Origin: CAYSQW01 sp964433135
GTDB lineage: Bacteria; Acidobacteriota; Aminicenantia; Aminicenantales; Aminicenantaceae
Length of the DNA: 64,000 nucleotides
NCBI GenBank assembly: GCA_964433135.1
Contig: CAYSQW010000006.1
Coordinates: 53,062 to 117,061 of the forward strand
Direction of reading: 5' to 3'
Position 1 is the first letter of the stretch; the number at the start of each line of letters is the position of its first letter. The translations under genes and the position numbers were made by a program. Under the pieces are notes generated by a model. It was not told the origin of the DNA. It saw only the letters and a list, made by a program, of their open reading frames with translations, and did not search any database. Positions 51,317 to 60,788 of the stretch are shown here, piece after piece.

Positions 51317-52858
51317 ATGACATTCATGATTAATGGGGCTGATCTTACCGTCGAACAGCTCATCAAAGTCGCCCGCGACGGTGAGGAAGTGAGAATCGAT
51401 CCCGAAGCGATGGAGCGCATCAAGGCGTGCCGGGCCATGGTTGAAAAAAAGATCGAGGCTCATGAAATCATGTACGGGGTGAACACTGGGATCGGAGAAT
51501 TCTCCGAGATCGTTTTGGACGATGATCAGATCAAGGATTTCCAAAAATATTTGATATACAATCATGCCGCCGGCATCGGGGATGCCATGCCGGGGGAATA
51601 TGTCCGTGGAGCGATGCTGGGCCGCATCAATGTTCACGCGCACGGTAATTCAGGCTGTCGTCCCGAGATCCCGCTTGCATTGGCCGCCATGCTGAACAAG
51701 GGTGTGACTCCGTTCGTATGCCAAAAAGGGTCCGTCGGCGCCTGCGGCGATTTGGCGCCCATGTCGCAGATCGCCCTGCTGCTGATGGGAGAGGGGAGCG
51801 CTACTTATAAAGGGGAGATGCTGCCGGGCCGGGAAGCTATGGAGCGGGCCGGGATCCCCATACCCGGGTTGATGGCGCGGGACGGCCTGGCCTCCATAAA
51901 CGGTTCGAATCTGCTGACGGCGATGAGCGCGTTTATGCTGTATGACACCGCCTGCTGGTTGAAACAGGCTGAGATCGCCGCCGCCATGTCTCTGGAAGCC
52001 CTGAAAGCCAACATGAAGCCGTATACCCCCAAACTTCACGAGGCGCGCGGGTTCCCGGGCGCGATCCGGTCCGCCCGGTCCATACAAAGACTTATCCGGG
52101 GAGGCGATCTGTCCGAAGGCCGGCTCAAGGTCAAGGTTCAGGATGCGTATTCCATGCGGTCCACGCCGCAGGTGATCGGAGCGGCGCACGATGCGGTGGC
52201 TTGGGCCAAGCAGCAGGTGGAGATCGAACTTAACGGAGTCGGGGACAATCCCATTTTCTTCCCCGAAGAGAATTTACAGCTGTCCGGCGCCAATTTTCAG
52301 GGATCGCCGGTTGCGCTTCCCATGGATATGATCGGAGCCGCCGTGACCATGGTGAGCGTTCTGTCCGAACGCCGGATGAACCGTTTGAACAATCCTGCTT
52401 TGAGCGTGGGGCTGCCTCCTTTTCTTACCAAGGGAGCGGGGATGTTTTCCGGACTCATGCTGAGCCAGTACACGGCGGATATGCAGATCGTCGAACAGCG
52501 CATCCTATCGGTTCCGGCCTCCATCCAATCCATACCCGCGGCAGCCGATCAGGAAGATTTCGTCTCCATGGGGATGAATACGGCGCTGAAGAATCTTCAG
52601 ATATTGGATAACGGCTGTGGAGTGTTGGGGATCGAGTTCATGGCGGCGGCTCAGGCGCTGGACTTGAGAGACAAGCTGGAAGAAAAGCCTTACCGTTTCG
52701 GAACCGGCGTGGCCAAGGCGCGTGAGGTCATACGCCGCCATGTGGATTTTCTGGATATCGACCGGCCTTTGTATCCCGATCACAACCGGATGAAATCGCT
52801 GGTGAAATCGGCTGAAATCCTCAAGGAAGTCGAAGCGGCCGTCGGTTCTCTCGGCTGA
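51317..52858 (+). CDS. hutH: Histidine ammonia-lyase with Cys in the MIO motif
   Basis: A 513-residue aromatic amino acid lyase that would convert histidine to urocanate. It has MYGVNTGIGEFSEIVLDD, NHAAGIGDAMPGEYVRGAML, the MIO-forming segment KGSVGACGDLAPMSQIALLL, QDAYSMRSTPQVIGA and AADQEDFVSMGMN. The autocatalytic Ala-Ser-Gly is Ala-Cys143-Gly here (codon TGC 51743-51745), at the same residue number as Ser143 of P. putida HutH. The His in the NHAAG segment and Glu in QEDFVSMG favour histidine over Phe or Tyr. hutI lies 5.4 kb away; hutU is absent from the window. The ribosome site is AAAAGGA. Confidence 0.88.
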   Translation: MTFMINGADLTVEQLIKVARDGEEVRIDPEAMERIKACRAMVEKKIEAHEIMYGVNTGIGEFSEIVLDDDQIKDFQKYLIYNHAAGIGDAMPGEYVRGAMLGRINVHAHGNSGCRPEIPLALAAMLNKGVTPFVCQKGSVGACGDLAPMSQIALLLMGEGSATYKGEMLPGREAMERAGIPIPGLMARDGLASINGSNLLTAMSAFMLYDTACWLKQAEIAAAMSLEALKANMKPYTPKLHEARGFPGAIRSARSIQRLIRGGDLSEGRLKVKVQDAYSMRSTPQVIGAAHDAVAWAKQQVEIELNGVGDNPIFFPEENLQLSGANFQGSPVALPMDMIGAAVTMVSVLSERRMNRLNNPALSVGLPPFLTKGAGMFSGLMLSQYTADMQIVEQRILSVPASIQSIPAAADQEDFVSMGMNTALKNLQILDNGCGVLGIEFMAAAQALDLRDKLEEKPYRFGTGVAKAREVIRRHVDFLDIDRPLYPDHNRMKSLVKSAEILKEVEAAVGSLG

Positions 52859-52886
52859 ACCGGCGTTCCCGGTCGGGAGGCCGGCT

Positions 52887-53543
52887 TCACGACGACGTGA
52901 AGTCGGCCCAGAAATCCGGGCGCAGCTTGAGCCGACTCTTTTTCCACTCGAGGTCGCCCTGTCGTTGCATCCTGAGGATCAGACGTGACAGCGTTTCCGG
53001 TATGGTCCCGATGGCGGCGGCGATGTCCTGCTTGGAGAGCGGAAGGTCGTATTGTTCCCGCTTTCCATAGCGGTCGGCGAGAAAACATATAAAACGCTCT
53101 TCCACGTCATAGCGGGTGAGTTCAAGCATGCGCCGGGCCAGGTAACGCTGTTTTTTCATCAGCATACCGATGAAGGCGTCGCGAAAATCAGGATCATCCA
53201 GCATTTTTACAAAATCACGCCGTTTGATCTCAAGCACCTCGGATGGCAGCAGGGTAACGGCGCTGACAGGGTAGGCGGTGTTTTCGAACAAGACGGTTTC
53301 GGCGAACACTTCGAAGGGGCGGATGACCTTGACGCTGATTTCCTGTCCTTCCGACGTTGTTTTGGTCAAATTGACCGCGCCTCGAGACAGGACGAAGAAC
53401 GATGAGCCTTCCGCCGCCTCCGCAAACAGCACCTGACGACGACGCAGGACGCGAAAGTCAGCCAGAGCGGCGATTTCCTTCCGGCCGGCTTCACCTATAT
53501 CATGGAAAAATTCCGTTTTCTCCAGCAGCTCTTCCTTGTTCAT
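52887..53543 (-). CDS. Crp/Fnr-family transcription regulator
   Basis: A 218-residue regulator with an N-terminal cyclic-nucleotide-binding beta-roll (about 10-125; FAEAAEGSSFFVLSRGAVNL; FAETVLFENTAYPVSAVTLL). A dimer helix and a C-terminal winged helix with LSKQDIAAAIGTIPETLSRL follow. No Fe-S cysteines are present, so it is Crp- or Dnr-like more than Fnr. It follows the amidohydrolase on the same strand and converges on hutH. Whether it controls hutH, malic enzyme or the shared leader element is unknown. Confidence 0.9.
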   Translation of the reverse strand: MNKEELLEKTEFFHDIGEAGRKEIAALADFRVLRRRQVLFAEAAEGSSFFVLSRGAVNLTKTTSEGQEISVKVIRPFEVFAETVLFENTAYPVSAVTLLPSEVLEIKRRDFVKMLDDPDFRDAFIGMLMKKQRYLARRMLELTRYDVEERFICFLADRYGKREQYDLPLSKQDIAAAIGTIPETLSRLILRMQRQGDLEWKKSRLKLRPDFWADFTSS

Positions 53544-53613
53544 CTTTTTCTCTGTTCCGTAAACATCCTATCCGTCGGCGCCGGTGTCAGCCGTGAATGC
53601 GCGGTGCCGATCG

Positions 53614-55302
53614 CTATTCCCGCCGGAAACGGATCTTGCCGTCGATGATGGTGAAATCAGGACGGGCCGTCAGGATGGAGGCGGGTTCGGCCTCGAGGAT
53701 ATCGGTGTCGAGGACGGTGAAGTCCGCTAATTTCCCGGCTTCTATGGAGCCGAGAATATCTTCCTGAAAAGCGGCATAGGCAGCCCAGGAAGTGAATCCC
53801 CTCACGGCTTCGCGGATGGTCATCCGTTGATCGGGATACCAGCCGGATTCCGGGTTTCCGTCCCGGTCCCGGCGGGTGACCGCGGCATAAATACCCCACA
53901 TCGGATTATTGGATTCGACTGGAAAATCCGAGCCGCAGGGGATGATGTGTCCGGCATCGAGAAAGGATCTCCAGGCGTATCCGCCGCGCACGCGATCCGG
54001 GCCTACACGATCTTCCACAAAAGGCATGTCCGATGTGCAGTGGGTGGGCTGCATGGAAGGAATGATCCCATACTCGGTGAAAAGAGCGATATCTTCGGGA
54101 CGAACGAATTGAGCGTGTTCGATGCGAAAGCGGTGATCGCGGTCGGTCGACTCCTTGACGGCGGCCGCGTAGGCCTCGAGACAAAGGCGGTTTCCCCGTA
54201 TGCCGATGCAGTGCGTGTTAACCCCCATTTCGGCTTTCAGTGCGGCCTTCGCTACCTTGGTGATGTATTCCGGCGTGATGCGCAGAAGCCCGTTGTTGCC
54301 GGGATCATCGGAATAGTCTTCGTAAAACGCCGCGCCGCGGGAACCGAGGGCCCCGTCGAAGAAGAGTTTGATGCTGCGTACGGAAAGGAAATATCCTCCG
54401 TATTCTTCGATGCGGTGGCGCCTGAAATAATCCTCCAGGTCTCCTTCCAGGGGGGATTCTTCCTGAGCTCCCAGCATGGCATAGATGCGGAGGTTGAGCC
54501 GCTTCTGATCGATAAGTTCTTTATACAGAGCGATCTCCCGGGGACCGACTCCGGCTTCATGCACTCCGGTCAAACCGACTGAGAGACAGTTCTCCACGGC
54601 CTTCAGAAATTTATCCCGGCGCTGTTTCTCGGATTCGGAAGGGATGTGTTTGAGAACCAGGTTCATAGCTCGATTGACCAGCACCCCTGTCGGCTCTCCC
54701 TTGGAGTCGCGAACGATCACGCCCCCGAACGGATCGGGCGTTTCCCGGGATATTCCGGCGATGGCCAGTGCTTTCCGGTTGGCGAATGCGGAATTGCCGT
54801 CTATCCGCCTCAGGTAGACCGGATTGTCAGAGGATACCCGGCTCAGGGGACCGTGTTCTGGAAAAACCTTCCGTTCCCAATCGTTGTGATCCCAACGTCC
54901 TCCGATGATCCATTCTCCGGGGGGAAGCGAAGCCGCGCGTTCCGCCACTTTGTCGATGATCTCCCGGTAGCTGGCGCAGGAGGAGATGTTGAGATAAGTG
55001 ATTTCATCGGCGAGACTGTGCAGATGCCCGTGGGCGTCGATGAGTCCGGGCAGGACCAGTCGGCCGTGCAGATCGATGACTTCCGTGTCCGGTCCGATGA
55101 ACTTTTCAACATCCCGTGAACGACCTACGTGCACGATCCGGCTGCCCCTGGCGGCGACGGCTTCGTGGATGGAAAAATCCGGATCCACGGAGGCGATTTT
55201 CCCGTTTGTAAGGATCAGGGTTGCGGTTTCGGATTGGGAACAGGCCGTGTTCAGCAAGAAGCATGCGATCCCCAGAATAAGCCAGACTTTCGTTGTTTTC
55301 AT
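53614..55302 (-). CDS. YtcJ-like amidohydrolase lipoprotein
   Basis: A 562-residue amidohydrolase_3 family enzyme. A signal peptide and lipobox LLNTAC (Cys about residue 21) predict an envelope location. The metal site starts at VLPGLIDAHGHLHSLADEIT. EWIIGGRWDHNDW, NTHCIGIRGNRLCLEAYAAA, RIEHAQFVRPEDIALFTEYG and CGSDFPVESNNPMWGIYAAV supply the other His/Asp ligands. The substrate of such YtcJ proteins is mostly unknown (amide or imide bonds). ATG 55302 has GAGGAG upstream; the frame extends further but without support. Confidence 0.86.
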   Translation of the reverse strand: MKTTKVWLILGIACFLLNTACSQSETATLILTNGKIASVDPDFSIHEAVAARGSRIVHVGRSRDVEKFIGPDTEVIDLHGRLVLPGLIDAHGHLHSLADEITYLNISSCASYREIIDKVAERAASLPPGEWIIGGRWDHNDWERKVFPEHGPLSRVSSDNPVYLRRIDGNSAFANRKALAIAGISRETPDPFGGVIVRDSKGEPTGVLVNRAMNLVLKHIPSESEKQRRDKFLKAVENCLSVGLTGVHEAGVGPREIALYKELIDQKRLNLRIYAMLGAQEESPLEGDLEDYFRRHRIEEYGGYFLSVRSIKLFFDGALGSRGAAFYEDYSDDPGNNGLLRITPEYITKVAKAALKAEMGVNTHCIGIRGNRLCLEAYAAAVKESTDRDHRFRIEHAQFVRPEDIALFTEYGIIPSMQPTHCTSDMPFVEDRVGPDRVRGGYAWRSFLDAGHIIPCGSDFPVESNNPMWGIYAAVTRRDRDGNPESGWYPDQRMTIREAVRGFTSWAAYAAFQEDILGSIEAGKLADFTVLDTDILEAEPASILTARPDFTIIDGKIRFRRE

Positions 55303-55419
55303 CAAAGGACTCCTCGGAAGGGGCGGCATGCTTGTCGGCCCCGATCGGATATGGTCACATGAGAAATGTACCGTTTCATCTCAAAAAACTCAAGCGCCTA
55401 TTTTTTCAGACCGCCGGAT

Positions 55420-55448
55420 TTGACCTGGTTATCCACCTGTGTTATAGA
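55420..55448 (+). promoter_or_regulatory. Sigma-70 promoter for the dikinase-like gene
   Basis: TTGACC (55420-55425), a 17-base spacer and TATAGA (55443-55448) put the transcript start near 55455. This supports GTG 55494, with GGAGAGG upstream, as the start codon instead of ATGs further upstream. Confidence 0.7.
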
Positions 55449-55493
55449 CAAGGGTTCATGCCGCGGCTTGGATTCGCGGATGGAGAGGTCGGA

Positions 55494-58205
55494 GTGAAAA
55501 AACGAGGGATGAGCGGCGGCTCCGGAGATCACTCCGGCAGCCGTTCCATAGACCGGATCAAGGATTTTCGCGTCTGCGGCTGTTATCCCAGTCGGCGGCG
55601 GATCCTGGACGATATACGATGTTTCCTTGAAGGGAGGGAATCCGTGTGCGGCGACGGATATCTGCCTCCGAAACTGGAGCTGTACGCCTCCCGTGGAAAG
55701 AAGATCGATGAATTGATCCTCCATGATCGGGATCTGCCGCTTTTACTGGGATCCGATTCCCATGCGAATCTGGATTATGTCCGGTTGATGCTGGAAGCTC
55801 GAGAGGGGAAGATCCCCGCGCAGAGGGAAATCGGGCTTCGGCTGCGTGAACATCTGGAGGATCATGAGCGGAATCATTCTCGATTCCCCAGGGATGGAGG
55901 GGAATGTGTCGTTCCGTGCACTCACCCTGAAGGACTTCCGGCCCAACTGATAAGCCATAAAGGCGCCAATCTGCTGCGCCTGACTTCTTTGGACTACCCG
56001 GTTCCCGATTTCGTCATTCTGACATCGCAGGTGTACCGGCATGATGATCGAGCTCGAAAACGCGACATAGGAAAAGCGGTCGATTTCCTGGAACACCTGA
56101 CCGGCCAGGAAGCCGGTTCGGTGGAAGATCCCTTGATTTTCGCCGTCCGCTGCGCTATGCCGGATTACATGCCGGGTTTTATGCCGACCTATCTGAATGT
56201 CGGGGTTACGGAAAATTCCTTCTCCGGATTGGTGAACAGCTACGGGGCCGATGTCGCCTACCGTATGTTCTGGAATAATCTGAAAAACCTGTTGGACATC
56301 CTGGGCGTCGATTCCTCCCGTTCCACCATCAAATATCCTTCCGCGCGAGACCCGCGTCTGCGCTCCCAAGTGCACGAAGCGTGCGAGCGGATTCGTGAGA
56401 TCGATCCGGTCCTGGTGGAAGATCCGCTTGTCCAGACGGCGTTTTTCATCCGGGAAGCCTACCATTTCTTTGAGGACAACCTCGATCTGACGCTGGCGTT
56501 TTCCAAGGGGGAGGCAAGGTTTCCGTCCGTGATCCTGCAGAAGATGATCTGCACCGTGCGACATCGGAACAGTCAGGTGGGGGTTCTCCACAGCCGTCAC
56601 CCGCGTTTCGGCGGCGGCCGCCAGATCGAAAGTTCCAAAAACATTTTCGGTGAAGAGATCATGGCGGGTTCGGTCGGAGCCGTCAATAAGGATTTTTCCG
56701 ACGGCGAAGAGATCAGGGATGCCTATCCCGCCGTCCATCATTTTCTGCCTTCGCTGCTGCGCCTGGAACGTGAATTCCAGGCGCCGGTGACGATAGAATT
56801 TGCTTCGGACAGGTCGCGGCGGCATTCGTTCTTCGCCCTTTTGCAGTTGAATACGTCGGCCATGACCGGGCGTGCCTCCATCACATCCGTTATGGACATG
56901 TTTCGAACGGGAGTGATCGGACAAGATCGAGTGCCGGATCTCATCCGGCCTTATCACGTTAAGCAGATAGAATCCGACGCCATCGATCCTAAATCGTTCA
57001 GCCGTTTGAAATTATTCTGCCGCGGGGCTTCCATCCTGCCGCGAACCGCCGTGTCCGCCCAGATCTATTTTTCCGCCGAAGCGGCGCTGCGTAACAAGAA
57101 GGCCGGTCGCAAGATCTGCTTCTGCAAGCGGGTGTTCGAACCGGGTGATACCGTGGTCATGAGTGAAGTGGATGCGATTCTGAGCCTGACGTCTGCGGCC
57201 ATCCATGTCGTCACCATCTGCCAGAGTTTCGGGCTCCCCGGGCTTTTGAATATGGAAAGCGAGGGAATTGCATTGACTTGTGACAAGCGGTTGATCAACA
57301 CAAACGGCCTTGTGATTCGGGAAGGGGACTGGATCACGCTCTCCAGTCGGAACCGGTGTCTGTTTCTGGGGCGTGCTCAGTATCGACCGGCACGGCTTCT
57401 CCGCTTCATCAACGGTGAAAAAGTCCAACTGCTGCCTGAAGAAGAGGAAGCATTCAAAGACATGGCGCGGGCCTACCGGGAGTACAATGAACTGTTGGCC
57501 AATCTCGAGTTGGATAAGATCGCCAGTTTGAAAGAGATCATACGACTGGTGATCCTGGAGTTTAGGGGAGAAAACCGGCGGGCGGGGGATCTGGTGAACC
57601 AGTGGTTTGACCGCAATCACACTCTCTATGTGGAAGAAGTATTCAAAAGCGATGTGGGCGACCATTTGAAGCAGCACACGGTATTTAAACTGTTAACGTT
57701 GGAGAGAAAGATCGCTTTTTTCAAAAAGGCGCTTCAAAAGTGCCGCGATGAAAAGAGATCCGGATACAAAGCCGGCGCCTTCATGCTGGGTCGATTCATC
57801 GGATTGATGCAGCCGGTTACGTTTTGGAAGCCCTTTTCGGCCTTAGAGGTAAGCATCCTCATCAATGAGTGGATCCTGTTTGAAAAATACATGCAGGTTC
57901 TGCATGTCGTCGGCGAACGGAAGATCACACGGGCCAAGCAGAAGATTCTGGAGGATGGCCTTGATGTGCTTAAGCTGGATAATTCCATGGTAAAAATCTT
58001 CATGACCTTGAAGCTGAGCGGGATTGATCTGGAGGCGGTAAAGAAAGCCGTTCCCCGTTGGTGCGATCCTCAAACCCGCAAGGCGATCGAACGGCTGCAG
58101 CAGCCTTATTCCGTTTTCTACGAACGGTCCAAACCCTGGTCGGTGGCGGAATTGGAAGCCATTTGCCGAAAAGAGAAGATCCCGCTTCCGGATCTCAGTA
58201 CCTGA
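55494..58205 (+). CDS. PPDK/PEP-synthase-like protein with a helical C-terminus in place of the PEP barrel
   Basis: A 903-residue protein of unknown substrate. Residues 1-145 are a domain I do not recognise (LPLLLGSDSHANLDYVRLML). From about 150 an ATP-grasp of the pyruvate phosphate dikinase type is visible: SHKGANLLRLTSLDYPVPDF, IFAVRCAMPDYMPGFMPTYL, NIFGEEIMAGSVGAV and FFALLQLNTSAMTGRASI. A swivelling phosphohistidine domain follows with LTSAAIHVVTICQSFGLPGL, His571 aligning with the phospho-His, and GDWITLSSRNRCLFLGRAQY. The last 280 residues are helical and lack the PEP/pyruvate TIM barrel motifs. It may phosphorylate a non-pyruvate substrate. GTG 55494 has GGAGAGG upstream. Confidence 0.78.
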   Translation: MKKRGMSGGSGDHSGSRSIDRIKDFRVCGCYPSRRRILDDIRCFLEGRESVCGDGYLPPKLELYASRGKKIDELILHDRDLPLLLGSDSHANLDYVRLMLEAREGKIPAQREIGLRLREHLEDHERNHSRFPRDGGECVVPCTHPEGLPAQLISHKGANLLRLTSLDYPVPDFVILTSQVYRHDDRARKRDIGKAVDFLEHLTGQEAGSVEDPLIFAVRCAMPDYMPGFMPTYLNVGVTENSFSGLVNSYGADVAYRMFWNNLKNLLDILGVDSSRSTIKYPSARDPRLRSQVHEACERIREIDPVLVEDPLVQTAFFIREAYHFFEDNLDLTLAFSKGEARFPSVILQKMICTVRHRNSQVGVLHSRHPRFGGGRQIESSKNIFGEEIMAGSVGAVNKDFSDGEEIRDAYPAVHHFLPSLLRLEREFQAPVTIEFASDRSRRHSFFALLQLNTSAMTGRASITSVMDMFRTGVIGQDRVPDLIRPYHVKQIESDAIDPKSFSRLKLFCRGASILPRTAVSAQIYFSAEAALRNKKAGRKICFCKRVFEPGDTVVMSEVDAILSLTSAAIHVVTICQSFGLPGLLNMESEGIALTCDKRLINTNGLVIREGDWITLSSRNRCLFLGRAQYRPARLLRFINGEKVQLLPEEEEAFKDMARAYREYNELLANLELDKIASLKEIIRLVILEFRGENRRAGDLVNQWFDRNHTLYVEEVFKSDVGDHLKQHTVFKLLTLERKIAFFKKALQKCRDEKRSGYKAGAFMLGRFIGLMQPVTFWKPFSALEVSILINEWILFEKYMQVLHVVGERKITRAKQKILEDGLDVLKLDNSMVKIFMTLKLSGIDLEAVKKAVPRWCDPQTRKAIERLQQPYSVFYERSKPWSVAELEAICRKEKIPLPDLST

Positions 58206-58280
58206 AGATCCGGATATACGGCGCGGAAAAAGTCCCCGAAGGGGAGGAGGAGCCTGGGAGGGGACAGTGGGATAGTTGAT

Positions 58281-59582
58281 TCACAGGCTCCCGCCTCGGG
58301 GAGAATCGGTGCGCCGGACGATACCGTCGCTGACTACGATTTTCCCATGTTTGATAACCGTTGTTATCGGATTGATGCCGAAATGATAGGCAAGAAAAGG
58401 ATAGGTCGGACAGCTGCAGAGGATGAGATCCATGTCCTTGCCCACTTCCAGGCTGCCGGTCGTTCGGTGGCGGTCGAGAGCGTAGGCGGCGTTGGCGGTC
58501 GATGCATTGACGGCCTCCTCAATGCTCATTTTCAAGGTGAAAACCGCCAGCTGCAATATAAAAAACATGGATTCGGTCATGGAGCTGCCGGGATTGAAAT
58601 CCGTTGCCAGCGCCACGACCGCGCCGGCTTCGATCAGTCTGCGTGCCGGAGCCTTCCGCTCCTGCATGAGAAAAAAAGAAACCCCCGGGAGCAGAGTAGC
58701 CGCGGTGCCGCTTGAAGCCAGGGCGGCGATGCCTTCATCCGTGACGGCGATCAGGTGATCCGCCGACACCGCCCCCTCCTCTGCGGCAAGGCGCGCGCCT
58801 CCCAGGGGAGCGAATTCATCCGCATGCATTTTGATCTTGAATCCGGACTGCTTGGCGGCTCGGATAAGGGTGCGTGAATCCTCGATGGAAAAAACGCCCT
58901 CTTCGCAAAAAACGTCAAAAAATTCAGCCAGATTGCGTTTTTTGACCTCGGGAAGGATGTCGTGAGTGAGAAGCTTTATATATTCATCCTTCCGATCCTT
59001 GTATTCCGGCGGAATTTCATGAGCGCCCATGAAAGTGGGCACGATATCGCAGGGATGCCGTTGGTTAAGCAGCCTTAAGGCTTCCAGCTGCTTGAGCTCG
59101 TCATCCAGGTTTAATCCGTAACCGCTTTTGGCTTCCACCGTCGTGGTGCCGTGCCGAAGCATGCTGTCGAGGCGGGAGAGACCCAAAGAGAAGAGATCGT
59201 TGAGGGAGGCTTGGCGGGTCGATTTCACGGAAGTCTGAATGCCTAATCCCTTCTCGGTGAGTTCTTGGTAAGAGTATCCTTTTAGGCGGAGGACAAACTC
59301 TTTCTCCCGGCTGCCGGCAAAGGGGAGGTGGGTATGGGAATCTACGAATCCGGGAAGAGCCGTACGGCCGGTTCCGTCGAGGTGGAAGCCATCCGCGGTC
59401 AAACGAAAAGCACTATGAAAATCGGCTTCGTTTCCTACATGGACGATCTCGCCCTGGAAAGAAGCGATGCAACCGTTTTCTATCAGTCCGACGTCCTGAA
59501 GCGCGGTTCCGGTTTTGGGGATGGGACCATGACAGGTGAGCAGATGGCTGCAGTTGGTGATGAGGAGGTCGGCCTGTTTCAT
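58281..59582 (-). CDS. hutI: Imidazolonepropionase
   Basis: A 433-residue amidohydrolase that opens the imidazolone ring in histidine degradation (imidazolonepropionate to formiminoglutamate). It shows ALPGFVDSHTHLPFAGSREK (His-x-His metal site), LRHGTTTVEAKSGYGLNLDD, PTFMGAHEIPPEYKD, KIKMHADEFAPLGGARLAAE, VSADHLIAV and VALATDFNPGSSMTESMFF. Length is slightly above the usual 400-410. It starts 11 bases after the ftsZ stop on the same strand, so it is probably read through from the division operon. Confidence 0.93.
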   Translation of the reverse strand: MKQADLLITNCSHLLTCHGPIPKTGTALQDVGLIENGCIASFQGEIVHVGNEADFHSAFRLTADGFHLDGTGRTALPGFVDSHTHLPFAGSREKEFVLRLKGYSYQELTEKGLGIQTSVKSTRQASLNDLFSLGLSRLDSMLRHGTTTVEAKSGYGLNLDDELKQLEALRLLNQRHPCDIVPTFMGAHEIPPEYKDRKDEYIKLLTHDILPEVKKRNLAEFFDVFCEEGVFSIEDSRTLIRAAKQSGFKIKMHADEFAPLGGARLAAEEGAVSADHLIAVTDEGIAALASSGTAATLLPGVSFFLMQERKAPARRLIEAGAVVALATDFNPGSSMTESMFFILQLAVFTLKMSIEEAVNASTANAAYALDRHRTTGSLEVGKDMDLILCSCPTYPFLAYHFGINPITTVIKHGKIVVSDGIVRRTDSPRGGSL

Positions 59583-59593
59583 TTTGTTATCTC

Positions 59594-60778
59594 CTAAGCG
59601 CGTGAGTTCTTCTTTCGAATGAAAGAGGGGGTTTCATACGGCTCCCACTGGCGTTCCCAGGTCGGCTTTTCCCAGAGAGCTTCGTTGCCCTGGGGTTCAA
59701 AAAGATAGGGAGGGGTTTCCTGCGGAATGCGGAAAGGGGGAGGTGTTTGAGACTGACGACCGGAAAACACCTGGGGTGTTACGCTTTCCCTCTCGGGAAC
59801 CACATCGAATCCGGTAGCGATAACCGTCACTTTGACCATTTCCTTCAAGCTTTCATCGATGACGGTGCCGAAAATGATGTTGGCTTCAGGATGAGCCATG
59901 CTGTGGATGAGCTCGGAGGACTTGGACACTTCGTGAAGAGTGACGTCCTTGCCGCCGGTGATATTGATCAGCACGCCGTGCGCTCCGTCTATGGCGGTAT
60001 CAACCAACAGAGGGCTGGAAATGGCCTTGGTGGCGGCGTCGACGGCCCGGTCTTCTCCGGAAGCGATCCCGGTTCCCATGAAAGCCATGCCCATTCCCTT
60101 CATAATGGATTTTACATCGGCGAAATCGAGATTGATCAGGCCGGGGCGGGTGATGAGATCGGAGATCCCCTGGACGGCTTGACGCAGAATGTCGTCAGCC
60201 ATTTTGAATGCGTCTTGAATCGAGGTGTCGAGGTTGACGGTCTGCAGCAGTCTCTCGTTGGGTATGGAGATCACCGTATCCACTGCGGTCTTGAGTTCCG
60301 ATAATCCATCGGCGGCCTGCTTGGCACGGATCTTCCCTTCGAAATCGAAGGGCATGGTGACGATGGCGATGGCCAGGATGTCCATTTCCGAAGCCAGGTT
60401 CGCCAGGATGGGCGTGGCTCCGGTTCCGGTGCCGCCTCCCAGACCCGTCGTCAGAAATACCATATCTGCGCCTTCGAGCAGTCCGATAAGTTTTTCCGTG
60501 TCTTCCATGGCCGCTTCCTTGCCGATCTCGGGTTTGCCGCCTGAACCCAGTCCTTTTGTCAGCTGATCGCCGATCTGAAGTTTGGTGCCGGCTCGATTGT
60601 TGTTCAATGCCTGCACATCGGTGTTGATGGCGATGAATTCGACGCCTTCGATCCGGGCCTCGATCATGCGGTTGACGGCGTTTCCGCCCCCCCCGCCGAT
60701 TCCAATGACTTTGATCTTGGCGCCGTAACACTCTTCGACGAGATGAAATTTAAGCTTGCTTTTTAGCTCCTCACTCAT
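59594..60778 (-). CDS. ftsZ: Cell division protein FtsZ
   Basis: A 394-residue tubulin homologue that forms the Z-ring. It has IKVIGIGGGGGNAVNRMIEA, the nucleotide-binding TTGLGGGTGTGATPILANLA (about 110-129), ARIFPSK-type AIVTMPFDFEGKIRAKQAAD and NLDFADVKSIMKGMGMAFMG. The C-terminal domain leads to a linker and the conserved tail YETPSFIRKKN that binds FtsA. It is ten bases after ftsA, with AGGAGG-like bases before the ATG. Length and features are normal. Confidence 0.97.
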   Translation of the reverse strand: MSEELKSKLKFHLVEECYGAKIKVIGIGGGGGNAVNRMIEARIEGVEFIAINTDVQALNNNRAGTKLQIGDQLTKGLGSGGKPEIGKEAAMEDTEKLIGLLEGADMVFLTTGLGGGTGTGATPILANLASEMDILAIAIVTMPFDFEGKIRAKQAADGLSELKTAVDTVISIPNERLLQTVNLDTSIQDAFKMADDILRQAVQGISDLITRPGLINLDFADVKSIMKGMGMAFMGTGIASGEDRAVDAATKAISSPLLVDTAIDGAHGVLINITGGKDVTLHEVSKSSELIHSMAHPEANIIFGTVIDESLKEMVKVTVIATGFDVVPERESVTPQVFSGRQSQTPPPFRIPQETPPYLFEPQGNEALWEKPTWERQWEPYETPSFIRKKNSRA

Positions 60779-60788
60779 GTTTTACCTC

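Noticed and set aside
55293..55493. N-terminal extension of the dikinase-like frame up to 55293
   Set aside because: The promoter at 55420-55448 and GGAGAGG before GTG 55494 support the later start; the extension would overlap the amidohydrolase 5' end.
55743..56957. 404-codon minus-strand open frame opposite the dikinase-like gene
   Set aside because: Antisense of a gene with promoter, ribosome site and domain motifs.
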